A stretch of DNA of 64,000 bases from Bufo bufo. Taxonomy: Eukaryota; Chordata; Amphibia; Anura; Bufonidae. Below, in pieces: positions 1-8,953 of the stretch (position 1 is its first letter; every line of letters starts with the position of its first letter). Position numbers and translations under genes: made by a program. The notes under the pieces were generated by a model. It did no database searches and had not been told where the DNA came from. It saw nothing but the letters and a program-made list of their open reading frames with translations. The DNA is taken from the NCBI RefSeq assembly GCF_905171765.1, contig NC_053389.1:744311146-744375145 (forward strand), written 5' to 3'.

Positions 1-2260
1 GGAAGCGGTGGAGCGCCCGGGCTCCTGCTTTTCGCCCAGGAGAATGTAGTCCTCGGTCTCCTCCCCCTAGCCACGGACAACACCAGGGATCCCCGAAAAG
101 TTTAAAGCCCGCTCTTTTTGCTCCTCCTCCCCCCAGTCACCATCCACCTCTGATTCCTCTTCAGACTCCTGCTGACTTGTCTAAGATGGAGTAGCTCCCC
201 CTGGGAATTCATTCAGCATTGCGACTTCCTCATCTTCCTGCTCCTGCTCCTCGACAGCTTGATCAATGACATGACGCAATGCAAGTTTCAGAAAGAAGGC
301 GTAAGGTACGAAGTCACTGATGGCGCCCTGGTTGCGACTGACCAGTTTGGTGATCTCATCAAATGGCCGCAGAAGCCTGCATGCGTCGCGCATGAGCAGC
401 CACTGGCGTGGTGAAAAAAAAACAAGCTCCCCAGAACTTGTCCTGCCACAGAGTTCGTACAGGTAATCGTTAACGGCACGTTTCTGCTGGAGCAGCTAAT
501 AAAGCATATACAAAGTGGAGTTCCAGCGCGTCGGGCAGTCACAAATCAGACATTTTATGGGCAAGTGGTGTCGCCACTGAGCATCAGCAAGGCGAGCCAT
601 GGCCGTGTAAGATCTTCTAAAATTGCCAGAGATTTTCCTGCCCGTCCGAAAGACGTCCTAGACCCCGTGGTATTTGGCAACAAATCGCTGCACACTGAGT
701 TCAGGACGTGTACCATGCACGGCACATGTGTCATTTTGCCCTGTTTCAGCGCACTCAGCAGATTGGCACCGTTGTCGCACACCACTTTACAAACTGTCAA
801 ATTGATCAGGGTTAGCCACTGATTGGCCTGTGACTGCAGAGCTGAAAGCAGTGCAGGACCGGTGTGGCTCTTGGCTTCTAGGCACAACAGCTGCAGCATA
901 GCATGGCAACGTCTCACCTGGCACGTCGAATAGGTTCTGGGGAGCTGGGGGGTGCAGCAGGAGAGGCGGTAGCAGTGGAAAAGGAGGAGTCCGCTAAGGA
1001 GGAGACGGAGGATGAAGTAGGAGGAGGAGAAGAAGAGGCAGGCCTGCATGCAATCTGTGTCGGTAACACCAAATCCACACAGGTGCCATGGGTTGCATGC
1101 TTGACAGCCGTCAGAAGGTTCACCCAGTGGGCAGCAAAAGTTTTGTACCTTGCCTGCCTGTGTTTGCTAGACCACGTGTCTGTGGTCAGATGTATCTTGG
1201 CACTGACACTGTGTGCCAGAGATACATTCACTTTCCGCTGAACGTGGCCATATAGCTCTGGGATGCCCTTCTGGGAGAAATATTTCCTTCCGGAGACCTT
1301 CCATTGCGGTGTGCCAATGGCCACAAATTTTCTAAAGGCCTCCGAGTTCACCAGTTTATATGGCAGTATGGCAACACTATTGTCAGCAGTGGACACGTTA
1401 AAAAAAGCCCACACTGCGGAGCCATGTGCCGGCATCCTAACAGCGCCAGATGTAACCTTGCATAGTGGATGGCTTGCTCCAGATACATTTGCAGTCTGCT
1501 TTTTGCCTCCTGTGCACTGCGAATTCTGCCTGCTTCCACTACTTCTACCCCCTATCTGCTGCTCTGTCTCTCCCTCTGAACTCTCCTCCTCTTCCTCTCT
1601 TCAGGGCACCCACGTGTCATCCATCAACACGTAAAAATCGTCGCCTTCACCACCACTGACATTAGAGATCTCAGAGTAGGCTGCAACAGTGGGGACCTCC
1701 GTCTTTGGGCTGACATTTTACGGGCAAGTGGTGTCGCCACTGAACATCAGTAAGGCGAGCCATGGTCGTGTAAGATCTTCTAAAATTGCCAGAGATTTTC
1801 CTGGCCGTCCAAAAGACATCCTAGACCTTGTGGTATTTGGCAACAAATCGCTGCACACTAAAATCGTCGCCTTCACCACCACTGACATTAGAGATCTCAG
1901 AGTAGGCTGCAACAGTAAGGACCTCCGTCCTTGGGCTGATCTGGGTACTGTTGTCAGACCGCTGGGTGGCGGCCATTGCTACCTCCTCTTCCTCATCCGA
2001 TGCCAAGAATGGCTGAGCATCGGTAAGGTCTGGGAATGGATGGGAAAATAATTCCTCTGACTCGAGTGGAGAGGTTATGGTGGTGGTGGTGTCTTTGGGG
2101 GTGCACACAGCAGAGACCGAGGAGGGTGCAGATACAGACGATGAGGAGGGTGCAGAAGCAGAAGGCTGAGTGAGCCACTCAACCAACTCTGGTGCGTCCT
2201 TTGACGTAATCGCACGCACCTTCTCCAACTTCCCACTTAGGCTCCGGCCTGGTGCACCTC
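1..2260 (-). pseudogene. Degraded hAT (BED-type) transposase, copy A, cut by the left edge
   Basis: Leftward remnants of a hAT cut-and-paste transposase. The order in coding direction is an acidic, serine-rich N-terminal piece (about 2228-1821), a catalytic-core piece (1435-914) with the hAT signature HLTTDTWSSKH followed by AHWVN, then pieces (1049-555 and 393-181) matching the region after the core, including RDACRLLRPF. These lie in several frames with stops and no piece exceeds 173 codons, so the gene is dead. The C-terminal dimerisation region would lie left of the window. Motif order agrees with the much better preserved copy E (56933-60368). A template-switch-like duplication near 1632-1919 has scrambled the interior. 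The family assignment is firm; exact ends are not. Confidence 0.85.
1632..1919. repeat. Duplication with an inserted copy of upstream sequence
   Basis: A segment near 1632-1680 recurs almost unchanged at 1860-1919. Between the two lies 1712-1860, a near copy of 551-702 from the same element. Both copies of the roughly 150 bp piece read in the same orientation and differ at only about eight positions. This pattern fits a copy-paste template switch inside the dead hAT rather than insertion of a new element. Confidence 0.8.
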
Positions 2261-2457
2261 CCGACTCCTACCACCCCTGAGGAATGGCCTGCCTCTTCCT
2301 CTGCCTGTCATTTTCAAAATGACCCTTTGACAAAGTTCCTATAGAAGATCAGTATTTGTGGAAGCAGGTATATAGAACCCCTTAATGATTATTTGCTGGA
2401 AGCAGGTATATCAAACAACTTAATCTGTTTTTTGGGGGGTAACAGGTATATCACACC
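2261..2457. other. 5' flank of hAT copy A with short degenerate repeats
   Basis: This non-coding stretch lies upstream of the leftward transposase. It contains three degenerate copies of a motif built around AGCAGGTATAT. The last copy is split by the LTR inserted at 2458, and the same motif resumes at 3022. No gene is seen. Confidence 0.6.
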
Positions 2458-3021
2458 TGTCACCGCCGGCCCTGGGAGGGATCTTAGAAGTTCAGATAGA
2501 CGGAAGACTCAGGAGTCTATCTGACAGATCTCTCTTGTTTTCATTGTTGCTGACAGGTTTCCACCCCTTCGCAGATGCTGCTCATTATCTGTCAGATGGC
2601 TCTTTAGATGTTCCGCCTCTCACCTGTTTCCCTGCAGCTGATAGTTTTTCTGTGGAGTGCTCTGCTTGTGTGGTGGTTCTCCTGTTCCAGTTACATCTCA
2701 AGCTAAGTCTCTTTCCCTTTTCTTGGTGTTTCTGTTCTGACTAGACCTCAGGGAGACACGAGCTCCTTCAGTTTGAAAGGAGCCGGTTGCCTCTTTCCCT
2801 GTTCCCTAAGCTCAGGGTTTAGTGCAGTGTTGCAGCAGTCTCAGGTTCCTGTGCATGTGCATTTCTACCTTTGAGATGTGCACATGTTGTTAGCAGCTTA
2901 TGGAGAGTATCAGGGATTTCTAGGAGGTGACCTCTTCTTTCCCTAGGTTTGTGGCCTAATCTGTTGCTGTTTAGTTGTGGTTCCCTATGGTTGTCTTTCC
3001 TTCCTCGTACTTCCCGTGACA
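2458..3021. mobile_element. Solo LTR of an LTR retrotransposon, 564 bp
   Basis: The segment starts TGTCAC and ends GTGACA, the inverted TG...CA ends typical of LTRs. It is flanked by perfect 5 bp duplications, ACACC at 2453-2457 and 3022-3026. Removing it restores a hAT subterminal repeat that reads without interruption in its sister copy at 3199. No internal region, primer-binding site or second LTR is present, so it is best read as a solo LTR left by recombination. The class (Gypsy or another 5 bp-duplicating family) cannot be fixed from the LTR alone. Confidence 0.8.
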
Positions 3022-3305
3022 ACACCAGTTGCAATTAGTTGTTCCAATAGCTTTTGTCCCTCTTTACAGCTGCGGTATCTCAGCAGAACCACACACAAAT
3101 GCTGCACAAAACAAATGCACAATATAGAAAGTATATTATAGCTATATTACACCCCTGCCTCAATCAGTTTTTTTTGGGGGTAACTGGTATATCACACCAG
3201 TTGCAATTAGTTGTTTCAATAGTGTTTGTCCCTCTGTATAGCTGCGGTATCTCAGCAGAACCGCACACAACTGCTGCACAATAAAAATGCACTATATAGA
3301 AATTA
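3022..3305. repeat. Tandem subterminal repeats of hAT copy A, about 172 bp unit
   Basis: Two copies of a unit, each beginning with TTGCAATTAGTTG (3029 and 3201), contain a short G-rich tract, an inverted TGGTATATCACACCA motif and a run ending in GCACTATA. The same unit occurs inside the deletion derivative at 45772-46762, which ties that element to the copy A family. Confidence 0.7.
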
Positions 3306-3566
3306 TACACTGCTCAAAAAAATAAAGGGAACACAAAAATAACACATCCTAGATCTGAGTTAATTAAATATTCTTCTGAAATACTTTGTTCTTTACATAG
3401 TTGAATGTGCTGACAACAAAATCACACAAAAATAAAAAAATGGAAATCAAATTTTTCAACCCATGGAGGTCTGGATTTGGAGTCACACTCAAAATTAAAG
3501 TGGAAAAACACACTACAGGCTGATCAAACTTTGATGTAATGTCCTTAAAACAAGTCAAAATGAGGC

Positions 3567-4872
3567 TCAGTAGTGTGTGTGGCCTCCACGTGCCTGTATG
3601 ACCTCCCTACAACGCCTGTGCATGCTCCTGATGAGGTGGCGGACGGTCTCCTGAGGGATCTCCTCCCAGACCTGGACTAAAGCATCTGACAACTCCTGGA
3701 CAGTCTGTGGTGCAACGTGACGTTGGTGGATAGAGCGAGACATGATGTCCCAGATGTGTTCAATTGGATGACACACTCCAGCCACATGAGGTCTACCATT
3801 GTCTTGCATTAGGAGGAAACCAGGGCCAACTGCACCAGCATATGGTCTCACAAGGGGTCTGAGGATCTCATCTCGGTACCTAATGGCAGTCAGGCTACCT
3901 CTGGCGAGCACATGGAGGGCTGTGCGGCCCTCCAAAGAAATGCCACCCCACACCATTACTGACCCAATGCCAAACCGGTCATGCTGGAGGATGTTGCAGG
4001 CAGCAGAACGTTCTCCGCGGCGTCTCAAGACTCTGTCACGTCTGTCACATGTGCTCAGTGTGAACCTGCTTTCATCTGTGAAGAGCACAGGGCGCCAGTG
4101 GCGAATTTGCCAATCTTGGTGTTCTCTGGCAAATGGTAAACGTCCTGCACGGTGTTGGGCTGTAAGCACAACCCCCACTTGTGGTCGGATAGGCTATCAG
4201 AAAGGTGAACCTAACCTATCTAACCCCTATCTACAACAAGCAGTGGAGTTATGCCATGACTTCCGTGGTAGGGCAGCCTAAAGGAACCACCCTAATGTGA
4301 AGTGACTGTAAGAAGGTGTGGGTGGGCGGGCGAAATCAACTGAATCATCGTCAGCCTGGGCCCACAGGTGCCTATAATTAGCCTAGTAATCAGCCAGCCT
4401 GGGCCGACAGGTGCGTATAATTAGCCTTGTAATCAGCCTCCCCTCCCACAAATGCAGCAATATATTTGCTTAATACCTGTGGACGTCGGGCCCTCATATC
4501 ACCCTCATGGAGTCTGTTTCTGACCGTTTGAGCAGACACATGCACATTTGTGGCCTGCTGGAGGTCATTTTGCAGGGCTCTGGCAGTGCTCCTCCTGTTC
4601 CTCCTTGCACAAAGGCGGAGGTAGCGGTCCTGCTGCTGGGTTGTTGCCCTCCTACGGCCTCCTCCACGTCTCCTGATGTACTGGCCTGTCTCCTGGTAGC
4701 GCCTCCATGCTCTGGACACTACGCTGACAGACACAGCAAACCTTCTTGCCACAGCTCGCATTGATGTGCCATCCTGGATAAGCTGCACTACCTGAGCCAC
4801 TTGTGTGGGTTGTAGACTCCGTATCATGCTACCACTAGAGTGAAAGCACCGCCAGCATTCAAAAGTGACCAA
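3567..4872 (-). pseudogene. Tc1 transposase, broken by insertion and deletion
   Basis: The N-terminal part (4872-4475) encodes the paired-type helix-turn-helix DNA-binding region, with [20 protein letters not shown] and an RRRGGGRRR hook. The C-terminal part (4178-3567) encodes the DDE catalytic domain with LFTDESRF and FLLMQDN. Foreign sequence (4185-4474) separates the halves. Compared with copy 2, exactly 22 codons are missing between [13 protein letters not shown] and HPIEHIWD, so the second and third catalytic acids are only about 12 residues apart instead of 34. The gene cannot encode an active enzyme. The preferred start is the internal Met of the MIRSLQPTQ motif rather than the first Met of the frame. 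Confidence 0.92.
4185..4474. mobile_element. 290 bp insertion in Tc1 copy 1
   Basis: Alignment with copy 2 places a foreign block between ACTTGTGG (4177-4184) and ACCTGTGG (4475-4482), an imperfect 8 bp direct repeat that would suit a hAT-type target duplication. The block has no clear terminal inverted repeat. It contains a 42 bp direct duplication centred on CAGCCTGGGC and CCTATAATTAGCC. Its family is not recognised. Confidence 0.5.
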
Positions 4873-5133
4873 AACATCAGCCAGGAAGCATAGGAACTGA
4901 GAAGTGATCTGTGGTCACCACCCGCAGAACCACTCCTTTATTGGGGGTGTCTTGCTAATTGCCTATAATTTCCACCTGTTGTCTATCCCATTTGTACAAC
5001 AGCATGTGAAATTGATTGTCACTCACTGTTGCTTCCTAAGTGGACAGTTTGATTTCACAGAAGTGTGATTGACTTGGAGTTACATTGTGTTGTTTAAATG
5101 TTCCCTTCATTTTTTTGAGCAGTGTATATAAAA

Positions 5134-5135
<2 letters not shown>

Positions 5136-5174
<39 letters not shown>
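5136..5174. repeat. (TA)n microsatellite
   Basis: About 20 TA units immediately follow the right end of Tc1 copy 1. Tc1 elements integrate at TA, so the array may be target sequence or an expansion of the end. Confidence 0.95.
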
Positions 5175-5176
<2 letters not shown>

Positions 5177-5799
5177 CTCACAAAACAATCTGCACAATAA
5201 ACTGAGCAGAACTATCAGAAAAATGTATGTGTCTGATCAGCGCTCAGCAGGTGCAGGACTCACACACGCAGACAGATATTATGTGCGTGCAAAAATCTAC
5301 ACTAACACTACCTAAAATTGATTTCTATTTAACACTAAACATATTTTTTACACCAGAAAAAAAGAAAAACTGAGCACAAAAGTGACCAGTAAAAAAAACA
5401 AAAAACTTATTGGTGCTCAGGGCTGCAGAACGCACGCAAGCTGACGTTTGGTGTGTACATGCATACACTGCAGATACAAAAAAAAGAACACTATCTAAAA
5501 ATCACAAAAAGCACAGATGAAGAAAAAAAATATCTGCACCAAAAGAATGAGCCCAGGTGCTGAACAATGGATTACGGACTGATCAGCACTTGGCGGTTAC
5601 AGCTCAGACGCAGAAAAAGTGGTGCAGAGCTGGAAAATTGTAAAAAAATTTAATTAAAAAATTACCTAAAAAAGCGCACGGACCAAATGTCGTCCGTAAA
5701 AAATGGACGGGGGACTAGAGGGGAGGAGGGGGGTGGGAAGGAACAGTGATGGAGGGTGGCTTAGATATCTGGAACAGCTGCAAATGAAAAAAAATATCT
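5175..5799. other. Non-coding A-rich flank of PLE 1
   Basis: A-rich sequence has recurring motifs such as CTGATCAGC, GCACAAAAGTG and poly-A runs, and resembles hAT subterminal sequence. No gene is seen. The last 15 bases (5785-5799) are the left copy of the PLE 1 target duplication. Confidence 0.6.
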
Positions 5800-5801
5800 A
5801 A

Positions 5802-7215
5802 ATTTTATTGATATTCATTAAAATAGGACCCGTAAAGGACCTTTGATATACTCAAGAATAATACTCAAAAAGTGGTTACTATGTTAAAAAATATAATTAA
5901 CAGCATCCAGGTGAGTGACAATGATAGTGGGGAAGGGGGAATAAGTTGTCCCTACACTTACCCTTTTCTTAAAGCCTCAGCCCAGGAAGGACCCCTGATG
6001 GTGGAGACCCCTGTCCACGTTCCTAGGCTAATGTCAGCCCGGCGTTATCCCTAAGGGCCTCAGGTATCAATAAGGTATAATATGCCCCCGGGTTAGGGCA
6101 GGGATATATGTTCACAGATACTGGATGCTGTAGACAAAGTGCATTTAATATATAAACTTATAGTCAGGGTTAACCAAATGGTCAACTACCAAAATAGACC
6201 TCGACGCGTTTCCCCCTAGTTAACACTATGGGATCATCAGGAGGTAAATATATCAATGTAGTATAGTATAATATGATAATACTGTATGTCAAACACTGAT
6301 GTAGCAAAATATATACTGGGGCAACACCAGGTTAGATAATCAGATAACCGCTATGCATATTATAGCAGTGGAGAGCAGTATAAACCTAATCAGCTTAAGA
6401 TACAGCACCGTTGCAGGTTAACCACAGGTATCAAAAGTGGCACTAATATCAGTGCTGAAGCCACAGGTATCGAAGGCCGGAGAAAATGTGTTCCATATCC
6501 TGTTGGACAGAAATAATAATACACTGATATCAGAGAGGTATACCTAATGATATATATCAAAAGGCAATAGTGTAGTAAATACTCACAGCTGAAGGTCTGA
6601 TGCGCCTGGATCAAAAACGACACTGTCATCCCAATGCGGATGGCCTTGATAAAGCCCAAACTGTGATCAAAAGAGATCACCAAAAATCAGTGACAGATAA
6701 ATATCAATTCATTAGATATAGATGATCAGTTTAACTCACATTATCCAAGCCTCCTCATGTTCAGCGCTCCCCGTGCAAGCGAAATGCTTGTGTGCCCCTT
6801 CCATATTTAAACCGCTATCAATTAACGCGCCACAGATAGCGTTGGTGGACAGCGGGTCTTCCGGTATTGACGTCAGTTTCCGGACTGTGGAACGCATAGC
6901 GTTCCAGTGCATGGTTCCCGGTGCCCACAGACATCCGCCCAAGTGTCCCGATGTTCAATCACGTGACCTGCCAAGTTTCCTGCTGGTGAAACGCAAAGGG
7001 AGCACTTACTTCCTGCTCCCTGCCTTCCACAGATGATAAATCGCATATTCTAGTGCAGGAGGTACACAGTCATGTACGAATCGTATGGTGGGTAATTAAC
7101 ATAGTAAATAAATCGTAAAGCCGGGGTATCCCATACTGATATAACATTCTGCGCGGAGTCGATTAGACATGTTAATCACCCATTTAGTATGTTAACCAGG
7201 CAGTTATAGAATCAT
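5802..7215 (-). repeat. Inverted pLTR arm of PLE 1
   Basis: This is the reverse complement of about 12183-13400. Relative to the right copy it holds roughly 180 extra bases (about 6557-6745), located where the right copy reads straight from GAGGCTTG to ATATATATC. The arm resumes after the nested element at 8181-8303, matching 12046-12168. It contains the best-preserved hammerhead. Confidence 0.88.
6198..6245 (-). ncRNA. Type I hammerhead ribozyme motif, best copy
   Basis: Read on the minus strand: stem I strand ACCUC, core CUGAUGA, stem II UCCC-A-UAG closed by UGUUAA and CUA-GGGG, core GAAA, a very short self-complementary stem III ACGCGU, the cleavage triplet GUC, then GAGGU closing stem I. 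Stem I pairs perfectly over five bases, and stem II over seven with one bulged A. Tiny stem III hammerheads working as dimers are known in Penelope-like pLTRs. Here the position inside the pLTR supports the call. Catalysis is inferred, not shown. Confidence 0.82.
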
Positions 7216-8166
7216 GGTAGATAGTATTTATTTGGTGGCTCACCAATTGGATACAATAAAATGGGTGCACAGTTCAATGGACTCGCCCGTCCCAAAAAAG
7301 AACTAGATAAAAAATGGATGGGAGAAGGGCACTCACTATATGGGAATACACTGAAATTTAATCAAACTTAACTTAGAAGAATAAAATAGTTATTACAAGA
7401 ATAAATTCTGTAAAATAACCCAGTAACAGCACAGCAATAAAACCAATTATGATGGCACAGCAATCAAAACTGCCTAATATAGCCAACCTGCTGACTAAAA
7501 TGTAATAAACGTGTAAGTCCACACTTATTATGCAGAGTATATAGCCAGTAGGTCCACACTTGTAGGGTATCGGATGGTGAGGTATCCCTCACAAATTGCA
7601 CAAGTCTGCTGTGTCCCAAAAGCTCCATGTTATTATAAGCAGACAACACAAGAGGTTAGGGGCAGGATTAGTATGGTAAGTTAGGGATAAACTTTCCCTC
7701 AAAGCATGGTGTTAGTCGTACTAATATTGTACTTTACCGCTCCTGGGTTCTCCGGCTGTGTCCTGTGAGGGTTTCTTCTATCAGCCGGCCCGGCTCGGCA
7801 TTCAGTGTGGCTGTTACCTAGTGCGGCATCCCGCGTGGTTTCAGAGTCAGACGTAGCGTCCCACGTGACTCTGTAGCCGCTTCCTGGAGAGCGTCTCCAG
7901 TCTCCAAGGTCCTACTTTCGCTCCGTCTCCACTCTCATTCACTTTCAGAGATGCAGGTATCTACGGGAATGTGGCATCCGGTTTCCACAAATAATTTCAT
8001 AAGAATCCACTATCAGGCACCAAACGCATTTCAGGGTATACACCCCTTCATCATAGCCACTGATTCTTTGATTCTTATGAAATTATTTGTGGAAACCGGA
8101 TGCCACATTCCCGTAGATACCTGCATCTCTGAAAGTGAGTGCCCTTCTCCCATCCATTTTTTATCT
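7216..8166. mobile_element. Small nested Penelope-like element inside the PLE 1 arm
   Basis: A 14 bp duplication, AGTTATAGAATCAT (7202-7215 and 8167-8180), brackets a 951 bp insert. Removing it rejoins the PLE 1 inverted arm. The insert has 36 bp perfect inverted repeats (7301-7336 against 8135-8170) and a 68 bp perfect palindrome (7940-8007 against 8070-8137) around a hammerhead-like loop. There is no coding capacity; the one 77-codon frame simply reads through the palindrome. Interpretation as a truncated pLTR-only PLE of a second family rests on the hammerhead-like core and the duplication length. Confidence 0.72.
7940..8137. repeat. 68 bp perfect palindrome arms with hammerhead-like loop
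   Basis: Arms 7940-8007 and 8070-8137 are exact reverse complements. The 62 bp loop, read on the minus strand, gives UGAUGA, a GGGGU/ACCCU stem, GAAAU and GCGUUU, a degenerate hammerhead in which the conserved C3 is replaced by A. Perfect identity of the arms implies recent formation. Confidence 0.8.
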
Positions 8167-8303
8167 AGTTATAGAATCATATAATCCTTAAATGTGGCTA
8201 TTTGATTTTTTAGGTAGTGGAAATACGTAAAAAACAAAATTACAGAGTTCTTCAGAAAACGGTCCACAGTCAGTGGCCGTCTATAGACAGCGACATAGTA
8301 TAT

Positions 8304-8938
8304 GCATAGCGGTTATCTGATTATCTAACCTGGTGTTGCCCCAGTATATATTTTGCTACATCAGTGTTTGACATATTATCATTTTATACTATACTGAATT
8401 GATATATTTACCTCCTGATGATCCCATAGTGTTAACTAGGGGAAACGCGTCGAGGTCTATTTTGGTAGTTGACCATTTGGTTAACCCTGACTATAAGTTT
8501 ATATATTTAATGCACTTTGTCTACAATATCCAGTATCTGTGAACATATATCCCTGCCCTAACCCGGGGGCATATTATACCTTATTGATACCTGAGGCCCT
8601 TAGGGATAACGCAGGGCTGACATTAGCCTAGGAACGTGGACAGGGGGTCTCCACCATCAGGGGTCCTCCCTGGGCTGAGGCTTTAAGAAAAGGGTAAGTG
8701 TAGGGACAACTTATTCCCCCTTCCCCACTATCATTGTCACTCACCTGGATGCTGTTAATTATATTTTTTAACATAGTAACCACTTTTTGAGTATTATTCT
8801 TGAGTATATCAAAGGTCCCTTAGGGGTCCTATTTTAATGAATATCAATAAAATTGTGATTTTAGGGGTTTCTTTGCTGGAACTTACATGAATTTTCAACC
8901 CCAATACATAACTGTGATAAAATTTAGCTGGAACTTAG
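8304..8938 (+). repeat. Direct pLTR of PLE 1 (5' copy)
   Basis: This is a direct copy of about 12834-13459 with high identity, ending just before the ORF at the shared motif TTTAGCTGGAACTT. It joins the inverted arm abruptly at 8303/8304, where the sequence switches from complement of 12046 to direct copy of 12834. It probably carries the promoter and untranslated leader. Confidence 0.85.
8410..8456 (+). ncRNA. Hammerhead ribozyme motif, second copy
   Basis: Same architecture as the minus-strand copy at 6198: ACCUC, CUGAUGA, stem II, GAAAC, GCGUC, GAGGU. One G is missing at the base of stem II (GGG instead of GGGG before GAAA), leaving U10.1 without its wobble partner. Stem I and the cores are intact. 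Confidence 0.78.
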
Positions 8939-8953
8939 CATTTATTTCTTTTT

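Larger units (their letters stand above)
3308..5124 (-). mobile_element. Tc1-family transposon, copy 1
   Basis: The ends are inverted repeats beginning CACTGCTCAAAAAAAT and ending in its complement (…TTTTTTTGAGCAGTG), each next to a TA dinucleotide (3306-3307 and 5125-5126), the Tc1/mariner target. It belongs to the same family as 36578-38167, which lies in the opposite orientation. Its length of 1817 bp is inflated by a 290 bp foreign insertion and reduced by a 66 bp deletion in the transposase. The right end abuts a TA microsatellite. Confidence 0.95.

Noticed and set aside
6390..6683. 97-codon minus-strand frame in the PLE 1 inverted arm
   Set aside because: Spans the roughly 180 bp segment absent from the other pLTR copy but has no RT-related motif; likely chance.
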